This document shows, piece after piece, positions 1 to 6,185 of a stretch of DNA of 6,362 bases. This DNA is from Methanomassiliicoccales archaeon. Lineage in GTDB: Archaea > Thermoplasmatota > Thermoplasmata > Methanomassiliicoccales > JACIVX01. Where the stretch lies: assembly GCA_028679985.1 (NCBI GenBank), contig JAJRAH010000174.1, forward strand, positions 1 through 6,362, given 5' to 3'. The notes beneath the pieces were generated by a model. That model saw only the letters and a list, made by a program, of their open reading frames with translations. It searched no databases and was not told where the DNA came from. Position numbers and translations under genes: made by a program. Positions within the stretch are counted from its first letter, which is position 1, and each line of letters begins with the position of its first letter.

Positions 1-1
1 A

Positions 2-1117
2 GATCGAGACTAGCGACTCCACCTTGTCCTTATCCAGAACCTTAGTCAGTTCGACGACAAGCTTCACGCAGTTGTCCAGGTCGGCAAGATCGGCTATCGC
101 CACATGAGAGTGTATGTGTCGCACAGCCGGACCGAGGACGATGCTCGGGCAACCGACGTTGCCGATGTGTATCGCACCAGCGTCGGTTCCTCCCTTAAGA
201 ATGTGCGTCAGCTGGTAGGGTATCCTCTGCTTCTCGCAGATCTCGATGGTCAGTTCCTTCAAGGCCTGATTCGGAATCATAGTAGCATCGTACGCGGTGA
301 TGCCTACACCGTCCCCCATCTTCGCCGCCGCATCCTGCGGTTCTATTCCAGGGACATCCCCTGCGATGTCGACATCCAGTACGATGGCTACATCGGGCTT
401 CACGAGGTTGGCAACCGTCCTCGCGCCTCTAAGACCGACCTCCTCCTGGACCGTTGCCGCTCCAACGACCCTGTTTGGGTGCTCGATCTTCTTCTCGCTC
501 AACGATCGCACGACTTGCGCCGCGATGTAAGCGCCCATTCGATCATCGAAACCCCTTCCCCACGCGAGCGTCCTGTTGCCGACGAACTTGCCGTCCTTGA
601 AGGATCTCTTCTTCATCAAAGAGAAAGTGGAGTCTGGGACGACCGCGTCCCCTACCCGGACCCCCATCTCCTCGGCCTCGTCCTTGTTGGCGCAGCCTAT
701 GTCTATGAACATCTTGTCCTTGGTGATGACCTTCTTCCGCTCCTCCTCATCCATGAGATGGGGCGGCTTGACGGCGATCACTCCCTTCAAGTTGCCTTTC
801 TTGGACATGACAATCACGCGCTGCCCGAGCAATGTCTGGTCGAACCATCCGCCGAGCTGGCAGAAGTTGAGATAGCCCTTGTCGTTTATGGCCGTGATCA
901 TGAAGCCGATTTCGTCGACGTGACCCGGTAGGAGCACGGTAGGGCTTTCCGCTGTCCCTTTCTTCTCGAACACGAGACTGCCCATCCTGTCAGTATAGAC
1001 AGAATCGGACCATTTCTGAACGTAGTTCTTGACAGTAAGCGTCGCTTCCCGCTCGAACCCAGCAGGTCCGAGGCTGTTGCAGAGATCCTCCAGGAATTTC
1101 AGTGACTCCTTGTCCAT
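2..1117 (-). CDS. M42 family metallo-aminopeptidase (glutamyl/deblocking aminopeptidase-like), C-terminus cut by window edge
   Basis: Predicted cytosolic dinuclear-metal aminopeptidase that trims N-terminal residues from peptides; M42 enzymes usually form tetrahedral dodecamers. The frame is open from an ATG at 1117 to the left edge, giving 372 residues without a stop. The family is usually about 350-370 residues, so only a short tail should be missing. Visible M42 signatures: GHVDEIGF with metal ligand H66 and D68; GRGFDDRMGAY with bridging Asp near D191/D192; QEEVGLRGA with likely catalytic E225 and metal ligand E226; VLDVD with D248; and a C-terminal RHIHS with H336. All five expected metal ligands and the catalytic Glu are present, so it should be active. 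The start is supported by a Shine-Dalgarno GAGGG 7 nt upstream. It is divergent from the DUF362 gene. Substrate preference (Glu/Asp, Leu, Lys) cannot be read from the sequence, and some archaeal members were once annotated as endoglucanases. Confidence 0.93.
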   Translation of the reverse strand, partial: MDKESLKFLEDLCNSLGPAGFEREATLTVKNYVQKWSDSVYTDRMGSLVFEKKGTAESPTVLLPGHVDEIGFMITAINDKGYLNFCQLGGWFDQTLLGQRVIVMSKKGNLKGVIAVKPPHLMDEEERKKVITKDKMFIDIGCANKDEAEEMGVRVGDAVVPDSTFSLMKKRSFKDGKFVGNRTLAWGRGFDDRMGAYIAAQVVRSLSEKKIEHPNRVVGAATVQEEVGLRGARTVANLVKPDVAIVLDVDIAGDVPGIEPQDAAAKMGDGVGITAYDATMIPNQALKELTIEICEKQRIPYQLTHILKGGTDAGAIHIGNVGCPSIVLGPAVRHIHSHVAIADLADLDNCVKLVVELTKVLDKDKVESLVSI

Positions 1118-1124
1118 GATTACT

Positions 1125-1129
1125 CCCTC
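1125..1129 (-). promoter_or_regulatory. Shine-Dalgarno site of the M42 peptidase
   Basis: On the minus strand GAGGG lies 7 nt before the ATG at 1117. A second GGAGG occurs a little further upstream (1134-1138). The nearer site fixes the start codon. Confidence 0.7.
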
Positions 1130-1187
1130 AAATCCTCCCAGCGCGGAACTTGATCGGAACCAGGCAGGTGGCTCGCTAATGAGAGGA

Positions 1188-1203
1188 AGGAAATAAATAC
1201 ATT
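1188..1203. promoter_or_regulatory. A/T-rich promoter-like tract between divergent genes
   Basis: The 178-nt gap between the M42 and DUF362 starts is mostly G/C-mixed, with one clear A/T-rich block reading AGGAAATAAATACATT on the plus strand. It could be the TATA region of the DUF362 gene (start expected near 1220, leaving a leader of roughly 75 nt). Read on the other strand (TATTTATTTCC) it could serve the peptidase (start near 1168, leader about 50 nt). Neither direction matches a consensus box perfectly, so the assignment is tentative. Confidence 0.4.
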
Positions 1204-1233
1204 GTTGTGTGAATAGGCAGGAGCATCGAAGCG

Positions 1234-1263
1234 ACCCATGCAAGTGCATCACTTGAGCTGGGT
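1234..1263. repeat. Interrupted palindrome upstream of the DUF362 gene (operator- or hairpin-like)
   Basis: CAAGTG (1241-1246) and CACTTG (1250-1255) form a perfect 6-bp inverted repeat around a 3-nt CAT spacer. Outside it ACCCA (1234-1238) pairs with TGGGT (1259-1263), giving 11 paired positions with a 2/3-nt internal loop. An overlapping smaller palindrome, ATGCA-AG-TGCAT, lies at 1238-1249. It is 32 nt before the DUF362 ATG and downstream of the TATA-like tract. It could therefore be a repressor site near the transcription start or a structured leader. Its function is inference. Confidence 0.5.
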
Positions 1264-1284
1264 TCATGGCTCGTGCTATTAGAT

Positions 1285-1289
1285 GGTGA
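1285..1289 (+). promoter_or_regulatory. Shine-Dalgarno site of the DUF362 gene
   Basis: GGTGA matches the anti-Shine-Dalgarno core and ends 6 nt before the ATG at 1296. This supports that start. Confidence 0.65.
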
Positions 1290-1295
1290 AGGCAA

Positions 1296-2522
1296 ATGAT
1301 CGATTCCAGAGTCGCCGCCGAGAGACTGGAGAACATTGAATCAGAAGAGGAAATCCATAGGGCGATCGGGAAGGTCCTGGGATTGCTCGAGGTCGGTAGG
1401 GATCTCGCCGAGATTACCTCCGTCGTCATGAAGCCGAACATTTGCTGGGGAGAGGACTGGAAGACTGGCGGGACGCTCTGTCCGCAACTCCTGCGGGCCT
1501 TCGTCCGCTACCTCAGGGATCATGATGTAGATGAAATCGTACTCGCAGAGGGCACGATGGTCGGCACCAAGACCTTCGAGGTTCTCACGAAGCTGGGATT
1601 CATGGACATGGCGCGCGAGTTGGATCTGAAGGTGGTCGATCTCAACGAGGATGATATGGTCGAGGTCGAGGTCCCGAATCACCATGTCTTCGACAAGATC
1701 GAAGTCGCCAAGACGGTGGTCGAGAGCGAGTACTTCATCAACATGCCGATCATGAAGACCCACATAAACACGCTCGTCACTCTGTCGATGAAGAATCTGA
1801 AAGGGACCATACCTCAGAAATGGAAGAAGCGCTTGCACTACATGGGACTCGACGGCGGTATCGCAGACCTCGCTTCCGCGGTCACGCCCGACCTGATACT
1901 TATCGATGGTTTGGTGGGCCAGGAAGGAATGGGGCCCTTGACAGGCACTCCTGCCTACGCGAAGGTGCTGATGGCCTCGAGAGACCCACTGGCAATCGAT
2001 GTCGTGGCGTCGAGGGCTATGGGATTCGAGTCAAGTGAAATCAAGCACCTCTCTATGTACGCTTCCAGTCACAACATAGACCTCGCATCCTTCGGACCAG
2101 AAGTCGTCGGCGTTCCGATGTCCGAACTGGACCTCGATTTCGAGAGACCGCACTTCGCTCTCGAAGGCGCATATGAAGGCGTCGAGATATTGTGGGGAGA
2201 TCCTTGCAGCGGTTGCGCCGGAGCTCTCAGCGTCGCCTTGGAGCGGATGGAGAGGGCAGGGGAGCTCGACAAGATAAGGAAGGAAGGGGGGATGACGGTA
2301 GCCCTTGGCAAGGACGCGAATCCTGAGGATATGGCGAGGCTCATTCTCATGGGCAAGTGCCAGCACAAGAACCGCAAGAAGGGGATATACATCCCCGGCT
2401 GCCCGCCTCCTGGCATGATCGTCAGGGACATCATACTCAAGCTAACCGACGCCGAGTCGAGGTACGGTGGCGATGCGTTCATCAAGGAAGCCGAGGGACT
2501 GTACGAGGACGAACCGGAGTAG
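1296..2522 (+). CDS. DUF362 protein with a C-terminal hydrogenase-small-subunit-like four-cysteine region
   Basis: A 408-residue protein of unknown function. Residues about 40-270 fit the DUF362 family (COG2006/PF04015-type): VVMKPNICW near 43-51, an acidic IVLAEGT near 81-87, FINMPIMKTH at 147-156, MKNLKG at 165-170, and the DPLAIDVVASRAMGF segment at 230-244. The last 110 residues are not a ferredoxin domain. They carry CSGC (C304, C307), GKC (C355) and PGCPPPG (C369). This C-x2-C...C...C-P-P order resembles the proximal [4Fe-4S] ligands of NiFe-hydrogenase small subunits and NuoB, so one Fe-S cluster is plausible. C50 and C62 are two further N-terminal cysteines. No signal peptide or membrane segment is seen, so it is probably cytosolic. 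It has an ATG start with a good SD, stands alone on its strand before a tRNA gene, and is divergent from the peptidase. The DUF362 assignment is fairly secure; an electron-transfer or redox-maturation role is inference. Confidence 0.88.
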   Translation: MIDSRVAAERLENIESEEEIHRAIGKVLGLLEVGRDLAEITSVVMKPNICWGEDWKTGGTLCPQLLRAFVRYLRDHDVDEIVLAEGTMVGTKTFEVLTKLGFMDMARELDLKVVDLNEDDMVEVEVPNHHVFDKIEVAKTVVESEYFINMPIMKTHINTLVTLSMKNLKGTIPQKWKKRLHYMGLDGGIADLASAVTPDLILIDGLVGQEGMGPLTGTPAYAKVLMASRDPLAIDVVASRAMGFESSEIKHLSMYASSHNIDLASFGPEVVGVPMSELDLDFERPHFALEGAYEGVEILWGDPCSGCAGALSVALERMERAGELDKIRKEGGMTVALGKDANPEDMARLILMGKCQHKNRKKGIYIPGCPPPGMIVRDIILKLTDAESRYGGDAFIKEAEGLYEDEPE

Positions 2523-2524
2523 TG

Positions 2525-2544
2525 CCTCTCTCATTCCTCTCTCA
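2525..2544 (+). terminator. Pyrimidine-rich tract after the DUF362 stop, possible terminator
   Basis: Two exact copies of CCTCTCTCA (2525-2533 and 2536-2544), separated by TT, make a nearly pure pyrimidine stretch right after the stop codon. Archaeal termination favours pyrimidine/U-rich tracts, but this one lacks a long T run. It is a weak candidate. Confidence 0.25.
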
Positions 2545-2576
2545 GCTGACTGGTCAAGTCATTGCACTGGGCAACA

Positions 2577-2588
2577 AATGATAAATGC
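2577..2588 (+). promoter_or_regulatory. TATA-like box for tRNA-Thr
   Basis: AATGATAAATGC lies 25-36 nt upstream of the first tRNA base at 2613. It is the only A/T-rich block in this gap, in the place expected for an archaeal TATA box that starts transcription a few bases before the mature 5' end. Confidence 0.5.
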
Positions 2589-2612
2589 TAGTTCCGGAAT
2601 AACGGAAGCGAG

Positions 2613-2685
2613 GCCACCATAGCTCAGCTGGAAGAGCGGCTGACTTGTAATCAGCAGGTCGGGAGTTCAAACCTCCCTGGTGGCT
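2613..2685 (+). tRNA. tRNA-Thr (anticodon TGT, reads ACA)
   Basis: A complete 73-nt cloverleaf with no intron. The acceptor stem GCCACCA/TGGTGGC is perfect over 7 bp. The D stem is GCTC/GAGC with an 8-nt loop containing GG. The anticodon stem is GCTGA/TCAGC with loop CTTGTAA, so the anticodon is TGT (2646-2648). The variable loop is AGGTC. The T stem is GGGAG/CTCCC with loop TTCAAAC. The discriminator base is T2685. No CCA is encoded, as is common in archaea, so a CCA-adding enzyme is required. It lies between the DUF362 gene and the convergent aminotransferase. No attachment-site duplication or integrase is visible beside it. Confidence 0.97.
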
Positions 2686-2693
2686 CTCCGAAT

Positions 2694-2718
2694 TCTCCGA
2701 GAATGATTCTCACGGAGA
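2694..2718. terminator. Hairpin between the tRNA-Thr 3' end and the convergent aminotransferase stop
   Basis: TCTCCG (2694-2699) pairs with CGGAGA (2713-2718). Inside it AGAAT (2700-2704) and ATTCT (2706-2710) are also complementary, so the stem can extend with a two-base CA bulge. An alternative 7-bp pairing uses CTCTCCG at 2684-2690 with CGGAGAG at 2713-2719. It sits 8 nt after the tRNA and 6 nt before the end of the convergent gene. It could act in termination from either side or in tRNA trailer processing. There is no long T run, so a terminator role is not certain. Confidence 0.4.
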
Positions 2719-2724
2719 GAATCG

Positions 2725-4053
2725 TCACTTCATCGCATCTCTGACAGCGCTGTCGATCACTGCTATCCCGGCATCGATCTGGCTCAATGATGTTGTCAAA
2801 GGCGGTATGTACCGAATCGAGGACTTCCCGCAAGGCAGGAGTATGACTCCGCGCTTGTAGCACAATTCGACCACTTTGTCTCTCTTCTTCTTTGCAGGCT
2901 CCTTGGTCTTTCTGTCCTCTACGAGCTCCGTGGCCTGCATCATCCCCAGTCCCCGGACGTCGCCGATGATTTCGTGCTTGTCCATCAGCTCCTCGAGACG
3001 CTTCCTCAGATGCCGTCCCGCCTTCGTCGCCATCTCTAGCACATTCTCATTCTCGATGACATCGATGGTCGCCAAGGCCGAAGCGCAAGCCAGCAGGTTT
3101 CCGCCGAAGGTGTTCGAGTGAGCCCCCTGCACCCCGAAATCGAGTTTTCTGTGGTATATGGTGGCGCCGATCGGCACGCCCGATCCAAGCGCCTTGGCCG
3201 CACACAAGATGTCCGGAACGATGTCGAAGTGTTCGATCCCCCAGAGCTTACCGGTTCGTCCCATTCCGGCCTGCACCTCATCGTCGACGAGGAGCATACC
3301 ATGGCTCTTGCAGGTCTTGCTGATGATCTTGACGAACTCCACGGGCGGAACCACGTAGCCGCCTTCGCCTTGCACGGGTTCCATGAACAACGCTGCAACC
3401 TCTTCCGGCGGGAGGAAAGAATCGAAGTAAATCTCCTCGAGGATCTTCCCGCACCATATACCGCATGATGGATACTCGAGGTGATATGGACAGCGGTAGC
3501 AGTACGCGAACGGTATGTGGACACCGCCCGGAACGAGGGGGAAGTACCTGTTTCTCTGGACAGGCTTGCTCGCTGTGAGCGATAGAGAACCCATCGTCCT
3601 TCCGTGGAAAGCCCCGATGAACGATATGAACTGCTTCCTCTGGGTGTGCCATCTTGCGACCTTCATCGCAGCTTCGATCGCCTCGGTCCCACTGTTGCTC
3701 AGAAAGACCCTCTTGTCATACTTCCCCGGACAGATCTCACTTAGCTTCTTGACCAGTCTCGATTGCACGTCGTAGTAGAAGTCCGTACCAGCAAAGTGCA
3801 TGACCTTCTCGGCCTGGTCCCTCACGGCCTTGACTACCTTAGGATGACAATGACCGATATTGAGCACGCCAACCCCGCTGGCGAAGTCGAGGTAGACGTT
3901 GCCATCGACATCGGTGACGACTGAGCCACTTGCGGATTCAACGGCAATCGGAGAAGTCTTCGTGGATGTCGCCAAGTACTTCTCGTCAATCTTGATTATC
4001 TCTCTGGCCTTCCGTCCTGGTGGCTCTACCCTGATCTGAGGAACCTTCGACAA
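2725..4053 (-). CDS. Class III PLP-dependent aminotransferase (ornithine/GABA/acetylornithine-type or related racemase)
   Basis: A 442-residue fold-type I PLP enzyme that moves an omega- or alpha-amino group to a 2-oxo acid. Visible family features: SGTEA at 121-125 (phosphate cup), FHGRT at 149-153, EPVQGEGG ending near 232, DDEVQAGMGRTG with D258 for the pyridine nitrogen, AAKALGSG with Schiff-base K287, SNTFGGN with T315, and SIRYIPP with carboxylate-binding R414. It is longer than a typical ArgD (about 390). It carries an insertion at 184-201 with C185, C188, C197 and C201 (C-x2-C-x8-C-x3-C), a pattern I associate with archaeal GabT/ornithine-aminotransferase-like proteins and their racemase relatives. 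This may be a structural metal site. The start is TTG, fixed by a strong SD and an in-frame upstream stop at 4084-4086. Nearby argBD suggests ornithine or arginine-linked substrates, but sequence alone does not settle this. It converges on tRNA-Thr. Confidence 0.9.
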   Translation of the reverse strand: MSKVPQIRVEPPGRKAREIIKIDEKYLATSTKTSPIAVESASGSVVTDVDGNVYLDFASGVGVLNIGHCHPKVVKAVRDQAEKVMHFAGTDFYYDVQSRLVKKLSEICPGKYDKRVFLSNSGTEAIEAAMKVARWHTQRKQFISFIGAFHGRTMGSLSLTASKPVQRNRYFPLVPGGVHIPFAYCYRCPYHLEYPSCGIWCGKILEEIYFDSFLPPEEVAALFMEPVQGEGGYVVPPVEFVKIISKTCKSHGMLLVDDEVQAGMGRTGKLWGIEHFDIVPDILCAAKALGSGVPIGATIYHRKLDFGVQGAHSNTFGGNLLACASALATIDVIENENVLEMATKAGRHLRKRLEELMDKHEIIGDVRGLGMMQATELVEDRKTKEPAKKKRDKVVELCYKRGVILLPCGKSSIRYIPPLTTSLSQIDAGIAVIDSAVRDAMK

Positions 4054-4058
4054 AGAAA

Positions 4059-4064
4059 CACCTC
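4059..4064 (-). promoter_or_regulatory. Strong Shine-Dalgarno site that decides a TTG start
   Basis: On the minus strand GAGGTG lies 5 nt before the TTG at 4053. There is no ATG or GTG between the in-frame stop at 4084-4086 and this codon, so TTG is the likely initiator. Confidence 0.8.
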
Positions 4065-4098
4065 TTTCAATGGCAATTTCCTTTTATGGTGCTGCCCC

Positions 4099-4110
4099 TA
4101 TTTTATTATT
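4099..4110 (-). promoter_or_regulatory. TATA-like box of the class III aminotransferase
   Basis: On the minus strand the sequence reads AATAATAAAATA, the most A/T-rich block in the 185-nt gap. It predicts a transcript start around 4078 and a leader of roughly 25 nt that includes the SD. The rest of the gap (about 4111-4238) shows no gene, RNA or convincing repeat. Confidence 0.5.
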
Positions 4111-4238
4111 GCTTGGCATGGATTGACAGTGCTCAGAGATGTTCGGAGCGTCCAATCATGCGCCTGTCGTCAGATCTGGTCGGTCCTTCTGAGTCAAGAG
4201 AAAGGAACGACAAACCAAGAACCCTAGGAAATCCCTAA

Positions 4239-4928
4239 CTACTCTTCTTCCTTCTCCTGGACATCCTCGGCGCTCTCGATGCACTTGGACAATATCGAGT
4301 ACGCCTCTATCATGTCTTCCTCGTTGACGATGAAGATCGTATCGGTGTAGCAGCTGGCGGTCTCGACGATGTTCAGGCCGCCCTCCGCGAGACTCGAGAC
4401 TAACGTCGCATAGACACCGCTCGTGTCCACGATGACCTCCGGAGATTTGACCGATATCTCCACGAGGTCCTGTCTGACCTTGAGAACGTTCTCCTTCCCG
4501 ACCGCGTCCACGACCTCGCCCTTCAGTTTCTCGTCGGCGATTATCGTTATCGCCTGGGCACCCTGGATCACCTGCATTATCGCCTTCTCGTTAATGAGCT
4601 TCCTGAAGACGGTCTCGAGACGATGCAGCACGGTCCAATCGTTCTTCGCCGTCACGATGCATATCTTCGTCTTGACCTCCAATCTGCTGCTGCTGAGGAC
4701 CTTCAGAATCTCTGACTCGTGATCGTGCTTGCCGAGCCTCATCGCATAACGACGGCAGGCGATCATGACTGCCTCTTCGTTCTTTATCCCCGTATCCTTC
4801 ATTATGAGGCGGGCGAGAGATGAGAAATTGATCAGATCCCTCGCTATGCAGTCCTTGATGCTCGGATGCGAGTCAATGTAGGTTCGCGTCTTCTCAGCGA
4901 TGCTCTCCTTTGGAGACTCCTTCTTCAT
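4239..4928 (-). CDS. ACT-domain protein, predicted regulator of amino-acid metabolism
   Basis: A 229-residue soluble protein of the archaeal type described as predicted amino-acid-metabolism regulators with ACT domain (COG2150-like). Residues about 8-66 form a helical N-terminal region with the pattern SHPSIKDCIARDLINFSSLARLI followed by a basic RRYA. This could be a small DNA-binding or assembly domain, but that is unproven. Residues about 84-158 look like a divergent beta-alpha-beta ACT-like unit. Residues about 164-218 are a clear ACT unit (VIVDTSGVYATLVSSLAEGGLNIVE, then YTDTIFIVNEED), similar in style to ACT repeats of aspartate kinases. The tail is acidic (EDVQEKEEE). No catalytic motif is seen. 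It follows argD by 39 nt on the same strand. Amino-acid binding and regulation of the neighbouring arginine genes are inference from the fold and position. No SD precedes the ATG, which fits a leaderless transcript. Confidence 0.85.
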   Translation of the reverse strand: MKKESPKESIAEKTRTYIDSHPSIKDCIARDLINFSSLARLIMKDTGIKNEEAVMIACRRYAMRLGKHDHESEILKVLSSSRLEVKTKICIVTAKNDWTVLHRLETVFRKLINEKAIMQVIQGAQAITIIADEKLKGEVVDAVGKENVLKVRQDLVEISVKSPEVIVDTSGVYATLVSSLAEGGLNIVETASCYTDTIFIVNEEDMIEAYSILSKCIESAEDVQEKEEE

Positions 4929-4953
4929 GAGAAGTGCAGGATAATCAAGCCAA

Positions 4954-4963
4954 GTATTAAATG
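4954..4963 (-). promoter_or_regulatory. TATA-like box for a probable leaderless transcript of the ACT-domain gene
   Basis: On the minus strand CATTTAATAC is centred about 30 nt before the ATG at 4928, inside the 39-nt gap after argD. The bases just before the ATG (CTGCACTTCTC) hold no Shine-Dalgarno match. This spacing places the transcript start at or within a few bases of the start codon. Confidence 0.55.
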
Positions 4964-4967
4964 TTAA

Positions 4968-6152
4968 TCAAGAAGAGGAACTGACAAATGACATGAGGAC
5001 ATCGTTGAATCTGTCAATGGATTCCTCTGCAACGATAAGCGGTGGGACGAGGCGCACGACACTGCCCGCGCAGACGTTCACCAGGATTCTCTGAGCGAAC
5101 GCATACTTCTGAAGTCTCTTAGCCTCGTCGCCCATCTCGATGCCGATCATGAGCCCCTTTCCTCTAATCTCGTCGACATGTCCCTTCTCAAGAGGAAGCG
5201 ATCCGAGCTTCGAAATCCACTTCCGGCCCATCTCGGCGGATCGCTCGACCAGATGATCTGCTTTGATCGTCGAAATGACCGTCTTGGCCACGGCCGAGAC
5301 AAACGGATTACCGCCGAAAGTCGAGCCGTGAGATCCTGGGACGAAGGTCTTCGATATCTCCCTCGATGTGACGAGCGCACCGATCGGGAATCCCCCGCCG
5401 AGGGCTTTCGCGAGCGTCATCGCATCCGGTACGATCCCGAAGTGCTCGAAAGCGAACATCTTTCCTGTTCTACCCAGTCCTGTCTGAACCTCGTCGAGAA
5501 TGAGCATCGCCCCGGAATCGTCGCAGACATCCCTGGCCGTCCTCATGAAGTCCGCGGGGGGAACGATTATACCTCCCTCGCCTTGAATCGGCTCAAGGAT
5601 GACGGCCGCCGTCCCCGAATTGACGGCGTTCTTCAACTGCTCCGAGTTCCCGTAATCGATGAACTCGAATGCTGGGAGTATCAAAGGCTCGAAGCCCAAA
5701 TGGTACTTCGGCTGACCGGTGGCGGAGAGGGATGCGGCCGTGCGACCGTGGAATGAATTCCTCGCTGCCACGAATCTCGATCTCCCTGTGTGCTTGACCG
5801 CAAGCTTCAGTGCTGCCTCGTTCGCTTCCGCACCGCTGTTCACGAAAAGGGAAGCACTTAACGTCGAAGGGGTAATGGAAGCTATCGATTCTGCAAGCTC
5901 CGCCTGTTCCCTTATCTGATACAGATTCGAAACGTGAACGAGTCTCTTCACCTGGCCGCAAACCGTGTCGACGACTGAAGGATGACAATGACCGAGGACG
6001 TTCACCGCGATACCGGCGACAAGATCCAAGTACGCGTTGCCCTCGGAATCGTAGAGATACTCGCCCTCGCCTCTCTCGAAGCATATCTCCTCTCTCGAGT
6101 AATTCTGAAAGAGAAAAGAGCTAGTGAGCTTCTTAACGTCGTCAATATTCAT
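4968..6152 (-). CDS. argD: Acetylornithine aminotransferase (ArgD/LysJ type)
   Basis: A PLP-dependent class III aminotransferase converting N-acetylglutamate semialdehyde plus glutamate to N-acetylornithine plus 2-oxoglutarate, in cytosolic arginine biosynthesis. Its 394 residues match the usual ArgD length. Signatures: VNSGAEANEAALK with the phosphate loop at 106-110, SFHGRTAASLSATGQ with R137 for the substrate carboxylate, EPIQGEGG with E192, LILDEVQTGLGRTGK with D220, TLAKALGGGFPIGA with Schiff-base K249, GSTFGGNP with T278, and VVRLVPPL with R367. The adjacent argB end supports the arginine role. A LysW-dependent LysJ or dual-function enzyme cannot be excluded without the rest of the operon. 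The start is the ATG at 6152, with a near-consensus SD. It lacks the four-cysteine insertion of the other aminotransferase here, so the two are distinct paralogues rather than a recent duplication. Confidence 0.93.
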   Translation of the reverse strand: MNIDDVKKLTSSFLFQNYSREEICFERGEGEYLYDSEGNAYLDLVAGIAVNVLGHCHPSVVDTVCGQVKRLVHVSNLYQIREQAELAESIASITPSTLSASLFVNSGAEANEAALKLAVKHTGRSRFVAARNSFHGRTAASLSATGQPKYHLGFEPLILPAFEFIDYGNSEQLKNAVNSGTAAVILEPIQGEGGIIVPPADFMRTARDVCDDSGAMLILDEVQTGLGRTGKMFAFEHFGIVPDAMTLAKALGGGFPIGALVTSREISKTFVPGSHGSTFGGNPFVSAVAKTVISTIKADHLVERSAEMGRKWISKLGSLPLEKGHVDEIRGKGLMIGIEMGDEAKRLQKYAFAQRILVNVCAGSVVRLVPPLIVAEESIDRFNDVLMSFVSSSS

Positions 6153-6157
6153 CGATG

Positions 6158-6164
6158 CACTTCC
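6158..6164 (-). promoter_or_regulatory. Shine-Dalgarno-like site of argD
   Basis: On the minus strand GGAAGTG differs by one base from GGAGGTG and ends 5 nt before the ATG at 6152. It lies in the 33-nt argB-argD gap, and no TATA-like box is seen there, so the two genes are probably co-transcribed. Confidence 0.55.
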
Positions 6165-6185
6165 ATGCCGATCATTTGCCGACTA

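Noticed and set aside
104..931. 275-codon open frame on the plus strand
   Set aside because: It lies entirely opposite the M42 peptidase, whose metal-binding motifs are all intact. Its product shows no recognisable domain and it has no SD. It is a codon-bias shadow.
1291..1303. GGCAAATGATCG at the DUF362 start also occurs on the minus strand in the argB-argD gap (about 6170-6181)
   Set aside because: A 12-nt match somewhere within about 6 kb counted on both strands is expected by chance, and the two copies sit in different positions relative to the start codons.
1341..1838. 165-codon open frame on the minus strand inside the DUF362 gene
   Set aside because: Antisense to a well-supported coding region, low-complexity charged product without a family signature.
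2547..2561. Short inverted repeat TGACT-GGTCA-AGTCA before the tRNA promoter
   Set aside because: Only five paired bases, with no T run and no clear position relative to a promoter; not distinguishable from chance.
2613..2685. tRNA-Thr as an integration site for a mobile element
   Set aside because: No integrase, no duplicated tRNA 3' end and no shift in composition are visible on either side.
4132..4192. CTCAGA and TCTGAG as inverted arms in the 4054-4238 gap
   Set aside because: The six-base arms are about 50 nt apart with no supporting structure between them.
5178..5756. 192-codon open frame on the plus strand
   Set aside because: Antisense to argD across its catalytic motifs; the Arg/Glu-rich product is typical of a shadow frame.
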